Source: Cymbidium sinense (Eukaryota; Streptophyta; Magnoliopsida; Asparagales; Orchidaceae). Taken from it: a stretch of 64,000 bases of DNA. Under the pieces are notes generated by a model, which was not told the origin of the DNA, did no database searches, and worked only from the letters and a program-made list of their open reading frames with translations. The stretch lies in NCBI GenBank assembly GCA_021442155.1, contig CM038214.1, positions 316,975,001 through 317,039,000 of the forward strand. Direction: 5' to 3'. This document shows positions 1-11,559 of the stretch, in pieces. The translations under genes and the position numbers were made by a program. Within the stretch, counting starts at the first letter, position 1, and each line of letters begins with the position of its first letter.

Positions 1-1248
1 CCTAAACCTACTGGTTTACTTAATTTAAAAAAAAATACTAAACCTAACCATGAATAAAATCCTAAAATAAACTAAACCCTAAACCTAACCTAAACCCCTA
101 AACCCTAAAACCCTAAACCCTAAATAAAATAAACCCTAAAACTTTAAACCCTAAAGCCTAAACCCTAAACCCTAAAACCCTAAACCTAAACTAACTAATA
201 AGCTAACCCTAAATAAATAATCCCTAAACCTAAAACCCAAACCCTAAACACTAAACCTAAACCCTAAACTAAAATCCTAAAACCTAAACATTACAACCAT
301 AAACCCTAAAACCCTAAACCCTAAGAACCTAAAAACCTAAACATAAACAAAATAAAACCAAAAAATAATAAATAAAAAATCCTAAACCTAAACAAATTAA
401 AATTAAAACCTTAACCTAAAAATAAATTAAAATAAAATAAATAAAAACCTAAACTAAACTAAAACCTAATAATAAAAAACTATGTAGAATAAAAACTAAA
501 AGTAAAATAAAAATATAATAAACCTAAATTAAATAAAATAAAAAGTAAATAAAAACCTAAACCTAAAAAAATAAACCTAAAAAATAAAACATAAAAATAA
601 ATAAAAAATAAAAACTAAACCCTAAACTAAAAAAACCTAAATCTAAAATAAAAATAAAATAAACAAAATAAATTAAACCTGAACTCAAATAAAATAAAAT
701 AAACTAAAATAAATACATCATAAACCTAATCCTAAAATAAACTAAACCTGAATCTTAACCTAAACTAATAAAATAAAACCTCAAAATAAAACTAAAATAA
801 AAACCTAAAACCTAAACATAAAAAAATAAAATAAAAAAACTAAACTAAAATAAAAAAAAATAAAATAATAAAAATAAACCTAAACCTAAACCTAAACCTA
901 AAAAATAAACTAAAATAAAAAACCTAAACTAAACTAAATTAAAATAAAAGTAGACCTAAATAAATAAAATAAAATAAACTAAAAGAAATAAAAACAACTA
1001 AATAAACTAAATAAATGTAAACCTACCCATTTACTTAATTTGAAGGAAAATAATAATAAACACTGAATCTTAAACCCTAAACCTACAACCCTAAACCCTA
1101 AACCCTAACCTAAAACCTAAACCATAAACCCTAAAACCCAAACCCAAACTCAAAACCCTAAACCCCAAACCCAAAACCTAAATCTAACTAAATAAATTAA
1201 AAAATAAACCTAAACCATAATCTAATAAACCTAAACCTAAACCCTAAG
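1..1248 (+). repeat. Telomere-like satellite, higher-order repeat units
   Basis: Imperfect CCCTAAA repeats mixed with A-rich AAATAAA and CCTAAA variants, all C-rich on the + strand. Markers of the higher-order unit lie at 11-26 (CTGGTTTACTTAATTT) and 1021-1041 (a variant with CCATTTACTTAATTT), about 1.0 kb apart. After each marker comes a CCCTAAA-rich stretch (about 60-350 and 1070-1190), then an A-rich stretch up to the next marker. No coding potential is seen. The last 70 bases before 1249 (TAAATAAATTAAAAAATAAACC and on) recur before the retrocopies at 3331 and 5845. Confidence 0.9.
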
Positions 1249-1620
1249 AATGGAGCCTTGACGATTGGAATATCAACCAAAAGATCTTGCAAAAGGCAAA
1301 AAATAAAAAAGATGGGGAGATCTGAGGTGCTAGTGGATATGTAGGTGGTAAAAAAGGAGGAAGGAGAGCACGGAGCACAACCATAAGGAGGGAGATAAGA
1401 TGGTGATACCGAGAGGTGGGTGATTGATAAACCGGAGAAACTAAAGAATCCGATCCGATCTACTTAAATTGTGTCTTTAAGAGATGGTTCTAATTATCTC
1501 AAGTACGTGCTCATTTTTTATCTATGTCATTGTTTGTGTCTTAGAAAACTTAATGTGTTACTTGTTTGATGAAATAAAAAAAAAATGTTGAATCTGAATT
1601 TGTTCTCTGTTAAAAAAAAT
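1249..1620 (+). pseudogene. Glycine-rich RNA-binding protein retrocopy, 3' end, badly decayed
   Basis: This is the most decayed of the GR-RBP 3'-end copies. It starts at the same point (AATGG...) as the copies at 3331, 5845 and 10305, just after a CCCTAAG. The glycine-rich coding part is shortened and frameshifted, and only scattered pieces align. The 3' untranslated part is well kept from about 1440 and shares with the other copies the stretch TGTGTCTTAGAAAACTT and the end GTTCTCTGTTAAAAAAA. The A-run at 1612-1619 is followed directly by CCCTAAA repeats. No usable reading frame remains. The assignment rests on alignment to the better copy at 3331. Confidence 0.75.
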
Positions 1621-3330
1621 CATAAACCCTAAACCCTAAACTAAAACTTGAACCCTAAACCTAAAACTTAAATCTTAAACCTTAAACCCTAAAAACTCTA
1701 AACCCTAAACCCTAATCCCCTAAAATAAAATAAATAAAGAAACCTAAACCTAAATAAAATAATAAAATTAAAACCTAAATTAAAACCTATACCTAAACCT
1801 AAACCTAAAAATTAAATAGCATAAACTAATAAAAATAAATTCAAATAAAATAAATAAAAACTAAAACTAAATTAAAAAAATAAAATAATCCTAAGAATAA
1901 AAAAACTCTAAATTTAATAAAAACTAAAAGTAAAATAAAATAAACTTAAAAAATAAAACCTAAAAATAAGTTAAAAATAAACCATAAATCTTAAACTAAA
2001 AAAAAATCTAAACCTAAAATAAAAATAAAATAAATAAAATAAAATAAACCTAAACTTAAACTAAAATAAACTAAACTAAAAGAAATAAAACATAAACTTA
2101 AACCTAAAATGAACTAAACCAAAACCCTAAACTAAATAAAATAAAATAAACTAAAAATAAACCTAAACCTAAATAAACCTAAACCTAAACTAAAATAAAA
2201 TAGATAAAAACCTAAACTAAATTTAAAAATAATAAACCTAAATAAAATAAAAGCTTAAACTATAATAAGAATAAAATAAAACTAAGATAAAATAAAAGAA
2301 AACTAAATAAAAACCTAAACCTAAATAATAAACCTAAAAATAAAAAATAAACATAAATAAAACATAAAACCTAAATGATAAACTAAAAAAAAACTAAACC
2401 AAAAATTCACATAAAATAAACCTAAACCTAAACTAAAATAAACTAAACCAAAACAAAAAAACCTAAACCAAAACCTAAGATAAACTAAACCAAAACTTAA
2501 ACCGAAACTAAATAAAAAAATAAACTAAAAATAAACTTAAACTAAAAAAACCTAAAAATAAACCTAAAGTGAGAACCTAAAACCTAAACCTAAAAAATTA
2601 AAATAAAAACCTAAACCTAAACCTAAACTTAAACCAAAAAATAAACTAAAATAAAAAAACCTAAAGGAAATAAACTAAACTAAATAAAAAAAAACCTAAA
2701 TCAAAATAAAAAAAATAAAATAAACTAAAATAAAAAAGTAAACTAAATAAACCTAAACCTACCAGTTTACTTAATTTTTTAAAAAATAAAAAAATAAAAA
2801 TAAAAATAATAAATAAAAAAAGCCTAACCCTAAAACTAACCTTAAACCCTAAACTCTAAACCCTAGACATTCAACACTACACCCTAAACCCTAAAACCAT
2901 AAACCTAAAACCATAAACCTAAAACCCTAAACCTACAATCGTAAACCCTAAACCATAAACCCTAAACCCTAAACCCTAACCCTAAACCCTAAACCCTAAA
3001 AAAACCCTAAACCCTAAATCCTAAACCGTAACCCTAAACCTGAAACCCTAACCCTAACCCCAAAACCCTAAAACTAACCCTATCCCTAAACCCTAAACTT
3101 ACAACACTAAACCTAACCCCTAAAAACCCTAAACCTTAAACCCTAAATTTAAATCCTAAGCCCTAAACTCTAAACCAAAAGAATTAACTCTAAAACCCTA
3201 AATTTTGAACCCTAAACCCTAAACCATAAACCCTAACTCTAAATCCCAAACCTAAACCAAAACATAAAGTAATTAAATAAATTAAAAAAATGAACCTGAA
3301 CTCAAAAATCTAATAAACCTAAGCCCTAAT
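1621..3330 (+). repeat. Telomere-like satellite, higher-order repeat units
   Basis: CCCTAAA-rich at 1621-1730, then a long A-rich block to about 2755, a marker at 2761-2777 (CCAGTTTACTTAATTTT), and a CCCTAAA-rich block at 2820-3250. The 70 bases before the retrocopy at 3331 match those before 1249 and 5845. The sequence is nearly free of G on the + strand. No gene is seen. Confidence 0.9.
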
Positions 3331-3817
3331 AATTGGCAAAACCATAACGATAGGAACATCAACGTCAACCAGGCTCAATCTAAATCTGGCGATGGAGGTG
3401 AAGGCAGAGGCGGTAGTTATCATATTGGTGGTGGGGGATCTGGAGGTGTTAGTGGATATGAAGGTGGTGGTCAGAGTAGTGGTGGTTATGGAGGTGGGAG
3501 GAGCAATGGAGGGTTCAGCTGTGGTGGTGGCAAAGAGGGAGATTGGGATTATGATGGCGGATCCTACTACTCGAGAGGCAGGGGTGGTTATGATGGGAAT
3601 TGGAGAAACTGAAGAATGGCCAATCTGATCTGCTGCTTATGGAACTGTATCTTTAGAGTAGAGATAGTTCTAGTTACCTAGGGTTTTCAAACTGCTCTAT
3701 GCGTGCTCATTTTTTATGTATGTCATCACTTATGTCTTAGAAAACTTGGTGGGTTACTTGGTTGATGAAATCGAAAAGAAGAAATAATGAATGTGAATTT
3801 ATTCTTTGTTAAAAAAA
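3331..3817 (+). pseudogene. Glycine-rich RNA-binding protein (GRP7-like) retrocopy, 3' end, frame still open
   Basis: From 3331 a frame stays open for 93 codons to a TGA at 3610-3612. It begins at the very end of an RRM domain: residues 1-16 resemble the family's NGQxLDGRNITVNEAQS segment. It continues as a glycine, tyrosine, serine and arginine-rich tail with GGYGGGR-type repeats and ends in NWRN, as plant GR-RBPs of the AtGRP7 class commonly do. Those proteins bind RNA through an N-terminal RRM of about 80 residues. Here almost all of the RRM and the start codon are missing. A 3' untranslated stretch follows, ending in an A-run at 3811-3817 that abuts CCCTAAA repeats. A 5'-truncated, A-tailed copy is the hallmark of reverse transcription of an mRNA. 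The copy is probably untranslated, since no promoter or start codon is seen. It is the best preserved of the copies in this window. Confidence 0.85.
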
Positions 3818-5844
3818 CCAAAAACCCTAAACCCTCAACTAAAACTTGAACCCTAGACCTAAAACCTAAACCCAAAATCCTAAACCCTAAAACCCTAAAC
3901 CCTAAACCCTAAACCCTAAACCCTAAACCCTAAAACAAAAACCCTAAACCCTAAAACCCAAACCCTAAACCCTAAACCGCAAATCCTAAACCCTAAACCC
4001 TAAATCCTCAACTTACCCTAAACCCTAAACCCTAAAACTTAAAAAGCTAAAAACCTAAACCAAAACTAGATAAAACCTAAAAATAAAATAAATAAATAAA
4101 CCTAAACCAAAATAAAATAAAAAATAAAAAAAATAAAAACCTAAACTAAAACTAAACCTAAACCTAAATCTAAAAAAAATTAAATAAAAATAAAAATAAA
4201 CTAAAAAAATAAACTTAAACCTAAACTTAAACCCTAAACTAAAATAAACACACCCAAAATAAATAAACTAAATTAAATAAAAAAATAAACATAAATAAAA
4301 ATAAAAACTAAAACAAACTAAAATAAATAGAAAATAAACTAAATAAACCTAAACCTATGATTTTACTTAATTAAAAAATAATAAAAAATTAAAAAAACTC
4401 TAACTTTAAAACTAACCCTAAATACTAAACCCAAAACCCTAAACCTACAACCCTAAATCCTAAACCCTAAACCTTAAAACCCCAAACCCTAAACCCTAAA
4501 CCCTAAATACTTAAACCCTAAACCCTAAAACCTACAACTCTAAATCATAAACCCTAAACCCTAAACCCCAAACCCTAAACCTTAACCCATAAATACTAAA
4601 AACCTAAAAAACCTAAACTTGAACTAAATAAAACCTAAAAATAAATAAATAAAAAAACCTAAACTTAAATAAAACAAAATAAAAATCTAAACTAAAACTT
4701 AAACCTAAACTAAAACCTAATTGTATAAATCAAAAAAAAAACTAAACTAAAATAAATTAAATTAAAACTTAAACTAAAATAAAAAACTCTAAATAAAATA
4801 AAATCTAAATTTAAAATAACCATAAGTTAAACTTAATATAAAATAAAATAAAAACTAAATAAAAACCCAAACCTAAAAATAAACTGAAAAATAAGTTAAA
4901 AAATAAAACCTAAACCCTAAACTAAAAAAAAATTAAACATAAAATAAATGAAATAAAATAAACCTAAACCTAAAATAAAATAAACTAAATTAAAACAAAT
5001 AAAACCTAAACCAAACCCAAAATAAACTAAACCTAAACCCTAAACTAAATAAAATAAAATAAACTAAAAAAAACCTAAACCTAAACTAAAAAAATAAAAC
5101 AAAAAAATAAACCTAAAATAAAAACCTAAAACCTAAACCAAAAAAAATAAAATAAAAACCTAAACCTAAACCTAAAATGAAAAAAAATAAAACCTAAACC
5201 TCAATAATAAAATAAAAATAAAGCAAAACTAAAAAATAAGCATAAACCTAAACCTAAACCTAAAAAATAAACTAAAATAAGAAACCTAAACTAAAATAAA
5301 TATACTAAACTAAATAAAAGTAATAAATAAACTTAAATAAAAATAATAACTAAAACAAACTAAAATAAATAAAAAATAAACTAAATAAAGTAAATAAACC
5401 TAAACCTATTGGTCTACTTAAAGTAAAAAAAAAAGCCATAAACCCTAAATCCTAAACCCTAAATTCTAAATCTTAAACCCTAAGCCCTAAACCCTAAAAC
5501 TAACCCTAAACCTACAACCCTAATCCTACAACCCTAAACCCAAAACCCAAAACCATAAACCCTAAAAAACCTTAAACTTTAAACCTTAAACCCAAAACTC
5601 TAAACTAACCCTAAACTCTACAACCTAAACCACAAACCCTCAAAACCCTATACCCTAAAGCCTAAACACTAAACCCTAAACCCTAAACCCTAACTGTAAA
5701 CCCTAAACCCTAAACCCTAATCCTAAACCTTAATCCCTGAAAGCATAAACCCTAAAACCCTAAACCCTAAACTTAAACCTAAAGTAACTAAATAATTTAA
5801 AAAATAAATCTAAACCATAAAACCTAATGAACCTAAACAATAGG
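3818..5844 (+). repeat. Telomere-like satellite, higher-order repeat units
   Basis: Contains some of the least degenerate telomeric sequence in the window: about five perfect CCCTAAA units in a row near 3893-3934. Markers lie at 4351-4372 and 5401-5423, about 1.05 kb apart. CCCTAAA-rich blocks follow the retrocopy (3820-4030) and each marker (4400-4590, 5420-5780), with A-rich blocks between. No gene is seen. Confidence 0.9.
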
Positions 5845-5934
5845 AATGGGCATAACCTTGATGGCAGGAACATCACCATCAACTAGGCTCAGTCTAGATC
5901 TAGCAGTGGAGGCAAAGATGGTGGTGATGGTTAT
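5845..5934 (+). pseudogene. Glycine-rich RNA-binding protein retrocopy, cut short on its 3' side
   Basis: It starts at the same residue (NG..LDGRNI) as the copies at 3331 and 10305. It carries an in-frame TAG at 5884-5886, in the place where the family has the Glu of NEAQS. The same TAG is found in the copy at 10305. After about 30 codons the similarity stops near 5934 and the sequence passes into the AT-rich block that matches 35873 onward. The glycine-rich tail, 3' untranslated region and A-tail are therefore lost to a rearrangement. Confidence 0.8.
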
Positions 5935-5956
5935 CTTAAGCAATCCCTTGTGATGT

Positions 5957-6003
5957 GATATGTAATATAATATAATATAATATAATATAATATAATATAA
6001 TAT
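5957..6003. repeat. TATAA pentanucleotide microsatellite
   Basis: About nine copies of the 5-bp unit TATAA/TAATA. The matching place in block B (35897-35925) holds only two or three units, so the tract expanded in this copy. Confidence 0.85.
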
Positions 6004-6059
6004 GTTATAGTGTATTATAATATAGGATGCCATAACATAGTGAAGCATCATGCATTATA

Positions 6060-6900
6060 GCATACTATTGTGTAATACTACTTGTTGTTTAGCATATTTT
6101 AGTTTGTTATAGTATGATGTAGTAGAGTTTGTACTGGTAGAATTCATAAAAATACTAATTTATAGGCTGAGATGATTAGATTTGGCCAAATTTAAGATAA
6201 GCTTTAGGGAACATCATTGAGGGTGTGTTATGGTGTGTCATTTAATCAAAAGAGTGGAATTTTGAATCCAAAATAAATGTTCATTTTTTAACCAAATTTT
6301 ATAAATAATTTGCTTAAAGTAATTCATTTTAAGGTGTAATGTAAGATAATATATTATACGAAAGGATATTAAAATATAATGTACATAACAATATAACTTC
6401 ACATATATATGAATTTGGTGGTGTGTTACTAAATGTTATTGAACATTTTAGTATGTTTTACTTTTGTTATAGTACATTGGCTCAAAACTCACAAAAATGT
6501 TAATTTGAAGGTTGAGATGGAAGAATTTGGCCAAATTCATGGTACACACCAAGAAGAAACACCAAAATCATGCAATTTTGTACTAATTCTAATAGAAAAT
6601 TAATAATTTTACTTCCAAAATGAACATTAGTCATATATTGAGCAAATTTTATTATTTGTTCTTTTTAAGTGATTCTAATGAGGTGTCATGTTAGACAATA
6701 TATTATATTATAGCAAATTATTATATAACATGACATATTATAATATAATATAGTGAGTTAATTCATAATATAATATGTTTAGCATGGTATTGTATAATTA
6801 GTTTCAGCTTGCATCATCACAAATCATAAAATGTTGACTACAATGTTAAGATGATGTAATTTGAATGAATACATGGTTAGGGTTTTGGTTGAAGTATTAA
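6060..6900. repeat. About 350-bp AT-rich tandem repeat, roughly 2.5 units
   Basis: The landmark GAGATG..AATTTGGCCAAATT appears near 6165 and 6513, with a weaker third unit near 6850. Each is preceded by a segment like CACAAAAATGTTAATTT and followed by an AT-rich stretch full of TATAATATAATA. Block B has four landmarks of the same family (35710-36850). No coding potential is seen. Confidence 0.7.
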
Positions 6901-7505
6901 AGGTGTGCATAAGGGAAGAAAATAAGATTAGAAGAGTTTTCCATGTCAAGGACATGGAGGGAGATCCGTTAGGGGATAACACATGCATCAAATATGACAT
7001 GTGAGGGGTCTATGTCGAGGGCATAGAAGAAGAAAATCTATAGGGATAAGATTTAAATTTTATTTGATGATATGATTTATGGAATGAAGATCCATTAGTG
7101 ATATGAATCTATAATCCATTAGGAATTAAGATCAAATCAACTTTAATTTATTTTAATTTAATTGATATGGAGGCATATCTGCTAGAGATATGAGCCTGAG
7201 TCTACTAGGGATCAGGTATATGAACCTTCCACTAGAAAAGTAGGTTTGGGCTATCCGTTGGGGATTGGGATTTGAGTTTGATTTCATAGACATTTTTCTA
7301 GATGTATCCACTGGGGATAAGAGTTTGGTTAGATTTTTTTGATTTAGACTCTACTGGGAGAGTTGGTTTAATTTGGCTCCACTGGGGAGGTTGGTTTTGA
7401 ATTTGATTTGTTTGCACGAATTGTTTATATATGATTTATGGCTCCACTTGGGTGGAGGGTGTGATTTAACTCAACTTGGGAAAATCAGATTGGGTTTAAT
7501 TTAAT
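6900..7505. repeat. Short degenerate repeats around TCCACTGGGGAT
   Basis: A motif near CCACTGGGGATAAG recurs at irregular 30-80 base spacing (for example near 6970, 7090, 7200, 7260, 7310, 7375 and 7440). It matches 36890-37420 in block B. The function is unknown. By position it is part of the non-coding region downstream of the minus-strand gypsy integrase, where a 3' untranslated region or LTR would lie. Confidence 0.55.
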
Positions 7506-9238
7506 TTGAGTTAATGTATGGACCCTGTTGGTGTGTGATGGACCCACCGAGAAGGGGCTATATCAGCCTTGACCTACCTTAGATTTATAAATTCAAAGGG
7601 ATAGTCTATGAGGGTAGAGCTAACCAAGGGGGGTTACCTTCGATGTGCAATGGCTAAGAAGAAAGCGTAGCATACTTACATTTTCTAAAGCAAGGAATAA
7701 CTACTAGGGTGACCAGTTGGATGCACAATAAGTCAAACTTGACCTAGGAAGACTGCTGAGTGAATGCTGCTGGGGACTTATGTCAACTCAAAAGTAGTCA
7801 AGATTAATTTTATCTTAATTTCATGTGATTTGATATGGTTTGTTTGGTTTAGTTTGATTTTGAATTGAGGGCATATCGACTGGGGATGCGAGCTCGATCA
7901 AATTTGATAGATTTAATTTATGGATCATGTCAGTGCACGATGGACCCACTGAGAAGGGGCTATATCAGACCTGTCCTATCTCAGATTTACAAATCCAAAG
8001 GGATAGTCTACTCTTCGTAAGGTAGAGCTAGCCAACCTAAGGGGTTGCCTTTCGGTGTGCAACGACTGTGCTAGGAAGAAGGCGTAACAGACTTACATCT
8101 TCTAAAGAAGGAAACAACTACTAGGGTAACCTATTAGTAGCACAACAAATTGAACCCGACTTAGGGGTGACTATTTAGTGAATGCCACTGTGGACTTATA
8201 TCAACTCAAGAGTAGTCAAGCGATTCTTATAGGGAGTTTTGCTGACACTGACCTAAAGATAAGATACTTGCTTGAGAAAAGGTACCACTAGGGGTGTCCT
8301 CCTAATCCATAAACAAATATATTTTTTGTTTATATGTTTTTGTGGACCCTGTTGATGTGCGAGGGACCACACTGAGAAGGGGCTATGTTGGCCTTGACCT
8401 ATCTCAGATTTACTAGACCAAGGGAGAATCTACATATCCAAAAGACTGATTCTCCAACCACAGGAGTGGTTACTAGAGAAGGGGAACTATCCAATTTGAT
8501 ATTAACCCGTAGTGTCTAAATGGGGTCTCAAAGGATGTGATCCAAATAAAGTGCCCATTGGGGAGGTGCTACTAGGGGGTTATCTTAAGCCCTATAAAAG
8601 AATGCCTACAACTCAATGAGAAAGCATAGGAGACTTACATCTACCATGAGTGTTGTATCCTAAGGTGCAAGAACCAACTAACCTAAGGTGTATCCATCAA
8701 CATAATAAGAACCAACCAACCTAAAGTTCCCATCCGTGTGCAACAATCAACTTGGAAAGAAAGCATGTGGGCTTACAACTTTCTAAGCGAAACTGAGCAT
8801 TAGGACAGTCTATCTTCAGTGGGATAGATGTTATCTAAGCTAGAGTGACTACTAAGCGGGGAGCCCTGAGAAAGGACTGGACCCAAACTTGGAGTAATCA
8901 GGAGGGAAGGACCTGCTAGGAGACTTATCCTAAATCTCAAATATACTTAACCTAGTCAGTGCACAAAGGCTAATCCAAGAAGAAAGCATAGCAGACTCAC
9001 ATCTTCTTAAATAAAGCCAACATGAGGTAGCTTATATACCAAGTAGTGAGGCCTACCAAACTAATAAGGTGCTCGTTGATGTGTAGTGGCCAAGCAATGA
9101 AGGAAAGTGTAGCAGACTTACATCCTCCAAAGCAAGAAAACCACTAGGATCACACACTAGCAGGGCAGCATGCCAGCCTGATCTAGAGCACCTACTGAGT
9201 GAGTATCGCGGGGCCATTATCTCAACTCAGAGTAGCCC
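7506..9238. repeat. About 415-bp degenerate tandem repeat next to gypsy element
   Basis: The phrase GACCCACTGAGAAGGGGCTAT recurs near 7540, 7949 and 8368. In each unit it is followed by a CTCAGATTTACAAATCCAAAG-like segment and later by a GCGTAGCAGACTTACATC segment, near 7665, 8080, 8625, 8985 and 9105. The later units are shorter and scrambled. The same series is found at 37440-39190. Long tandemly repeated non-coding regions downstream of integrase are known in plant Tat-lineage elements, so this is probably the 3' part of the minus-strand retroelement, but I could not find an LTR boundary. Confidence 0.6.
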
Positions 9239-9981
9239 GCAGGAGTCTCTCCTCCAAACCTTCGAGCTCTTCTAACTGTAACTTGGTGTTCTACTTTGTT
9301 GTGATCTTGCTACTCACAACTATCCTTAGTGATGGGAGTTAGACTTCTATTATTAGATCGGCTTTAGACCCAGACACTAAGGAGAATAAAGTAGACTAAG
9401 TTGGAGTTCTATATGTGGTGCGATAGGCCCACAAGGCTTCAACTAACTTCTCTTACCACTATCGCTTATTATTATCGAGTGTCTTCTTTAGTATTTGGAT
9501 GAGAGTTTCATTGAGGGCTTTTGTTAATATGTTTGCCCTCGGGTAGTTGATGGTATAATATCTCCAATCTATGCTATGTCTCCAAGAAAAGTTGTTGATC
9601 TCGGTGCTCTTGAATGCTTTACCACTATCAGATATAATTCATCGAGGCACTCTGAACCTATATACGATATGATTCTTAAAAAATTAGACCACATGCTGAG
9701 CTATGACCTCTCTGAATGGAATCGCCTTCACCTATTTGAAAAAGTAGTCAGTAGCATCTAAGATGAATCAAAGACCATTGGAAGAAAGAGGATCACTCAG
9801 ACCCACTATGTCGATACCCCGACACTCGAATGGCCATGAGGCCAATGTAGGATATAAAAAGTTGGGTGGTTGGTGTAGGACCACACCATGTATTTGACAT
9901 TAGTGCATCACCTAGCCATATGCATGCAATCTTTGATCATCAGTGGCCAGTAGTATCGTAGTCTCCTAATCTTGGCTTTCA
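9239..9981 (-). pseudogene. Ty3/gypsy integrase remnant (block A1)
   Basis: The minus strand aligns with the integrase remnants at 11830-12600 and 39625-40380. It holds the start of the integrase C-terminal region (9239-9310, LEELEGLEER-like) and the zinc-binding and early core region (about 9820-9981, with the HQPP-like phrase rendered by GGGTGGTTGGTG on +). Frameshifts and stops are numerous. The segment ends where CCCTAAA repeats begin at about 9982, so the rest of pol is absent from this copy. Confidence 0.7.
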
Positions 9982-10304
9982 TCCTACAACCCTGAACCTA
10001 CAAACCTAAAACCCTAAAAAAATACTAAACCTTCAACCCTAAATGAACCCTAACCCTAAACCCTAAACCCTAAACTCTAAACCCTAAAACTAACACAAAA
10101 CCCTAAACCCTAAACCTACAAACTCTAAATCCTAAACCCTAAACCTACAGCCTTAAACCCTGAAACCCAAAACTCTAAACCCAAAACTCTAAACCCTAAA
10201 ACCCTAAACCCTAAACCCTAAACTTTAAACCCTAAAATCCTATTCCCTAAACCCTAAACCCTAAACCCCAAACCCTAAACCCTAAACTAAACTAAAACCC
10301 TAAG
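9982..10304 (+). repeat. CCCTAAA-rich satellite between blocks A1 and A2
   Basis: Dense, imperfect CCCTAAA with CCTACAA variants. No marker is present. It joins a broken integrase on the left and an A-tailed GR-RBP retrocopy on the right, so it must have been carried in with the rearrangement that split block A. Confidence 0.9.
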
Positions 10305-10764
10305 AATGGGCAGAACTTTGATGAAAGGAACATCATCGTCAACTAGGCTCAGTCAAGATCTTGCGGTGGAGGAAAAGGCGGAGGTGGCAGCTATCATAGT
10401 GGTGGTGGGAGATCTAGAGATGCTGGTGGATATGGAGGTGGTGGTCAGAGCAGTGGTGGTTATGGAGGCAGAAGGAGGGACGGAGGTTACAACCTTCATG
10501 GTGGTGGAGGGAGAGATCGGGGATATGATGGTGGTTCTGATGGGAACTCAAAAAACTGAAGGATGGCTGATCTGATCTATTGCTTATGGAATTTTGTCTT
10601 TAGAGTAGAGATGATTCTACTTATATAGGGTTTCTGATTTTCTCTATGGGTGCTTATATTTGATCTATGTATTCTCTTGTGTCCCAAAAAACTCTGGGTG
10701 CTACTTGGTTGATGAAATCAAAAAGAAGAAATGTTGAATCTAAATTTGTTCTATGTTAAAAAAA
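10305..10764 (+). pseudogene. Glycine-rich RNA-binding protein (GRP7-like) retrocopy, 3' end with A-tail
   Basis: The frame from 10305 gives the end of the RRM (NGQ..D.RNI) and then a tail of about 65 residues rich in Gly, Tyr, Ser and Arg with SSGGYGG and GGGGRDRGYDGG phrases. It ends in N-x-K-N before TGA at 10557-10559, where the family ends in NWRN. The only in-frame stop is the TAG at 10344-10346, which is shared with the copy at 5845. The segment SYYSRGRGG found in the 3331 copy is deleted here. The 3' untranslated region and an A-run at 10758-10764 follow, then CCCTAAA repeats. An ATG-initiated frame at 10306 is a shadow frame and not the protein. It is not expected to be functional. 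Confidence 0.85.
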
Positions 10765-11000
10765 CCTTAAACTCTAAACCCTAAATTCTAAACTAAAACT
10801 TAAACCCTAAACTTTAAAACTAAGCTTTAAATCCTAAACCCTAAACCCTAAAGCTTAAACCCTTAAAACCCTAAACCCTAAATCCTAAACCCTAAAACCC
10901 TAAACCCTAAACCTTAAAACCCAAAACCCCAAACCCTAAAACCCTAAACTCTAAATCCTAAACCCTAAATCACAAACCCTAAACCCTAAACCTTAAATAA
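10765..11000 (+). repeat. CCCTAAA-rich satellite
   Basis: Dense CCCTAAA repeats between the GR-RBP A-tail and block A2. The same order (GR-RBP tail, CCCTAAA, then TAAAGATGTCATT) occurs at 35104-35470, so this junction is older than the A/B duplication. Confidence 0.9.
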
Positions 11001-11240
11001 AGATGTCATTAAGAGTAGATCTCAAGAATGACCTAATTCTAACATAGTTATGGTAGCTAAAGAAAATGTCTTCAAGAGACTTCCCCTTGACTATTTGAGA
11101 TTTGAATACCTTAAACCCTAACCCTAAATCATATAATAATATTATATATTATAGTATAATATAGCATCATATATTTGATCATGTAGTGATGTGTTTTTGG
11201 ATGTTATAATATGTGTTCAAATGTTTTAGTATATTATGGT
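11001..11240. other. Junction segment at left edge of block A2
   Basis: 11001-11110 matches 35470-35555 (AAAGATGTCATTA, then GTTATGGTAGCTAAAGAAAATG). The AT-rich piece at 11130-11230 matches around 35600-35655. At about 11240 the match jumps to about 39040 of block B. Relative to B, about 3.4 kb is missing here, and most of that missing sequence is present in block A1. Confidence 0.65.
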
Positions 11241-11559
11241 GTTCAATGGCCAAGTAAGGAAGGAAAGCGTAGAAGACTTACATCCTCTAAAGCAAGAAGA
11301 CCACTAGGTTGACACACTAGGTGGTAGCATGTCACCAACTAGAGCGTATTGTGTGAGTGCCATGCGTTTCTCAACCTAGCCCGAGATAAAAGATATGTGT
11401 TTATTTTAAATATTTGTTTGTAGTTTGTATTTGTGTTGTGTCGATGAAGGCTATGATGTTGCTCGGGTTCCTTACATCTACCATAAACACATCATGGCAG
11501 ATTCATAAATAAGAATACTTTCAACATGGAAGAGAATGGATTCAAAATGGAATTTTCAT

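Larger units (their letters stand above)
5935..9981. other. Block A1: rearranged copy of the 35.9-40.4 kb region
   Basis: This stretch runs in parallel with 35873-40380: AT-rich tandem repeats, short GGGGAT-type repeats, about 415-bp tandem repeats and then a minus-strand integrase remnant. Compared with block B it lacks the segment matching about 39190-39625 (joined at about 9238) and ends at about 9981, where telomere-like repeats begin abruptly. Its left end joins a truncated GR-RBP retrocopy. Base differences and small indels against block B are frequent, so the duplication is not recent. Confidence 0.75.

Noticed and set aside
3392..3628. ATG-initiated frame of 78 codons rich in Val and Met
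   Set aside because: It is the shifted frame of the GR-RBP glycine-rich tail. The true frame (3331-3612) gives Gly/Tyr/Ser/Arg repeats and ends in NWRN.
3893..3934. A functional telomere end
   Set aside because: Perfect CCCTAAA runs are only a few units long and are embedded in degenerate satellite, retrocopies and transposons; this is at most subtelomeric or interstitial.
10306..10575. ATG-initiated 89-codon frame
   Set aside because: Shifted frame over the retrocopy at 10305; its Val/Met-rich product is not the family protein.
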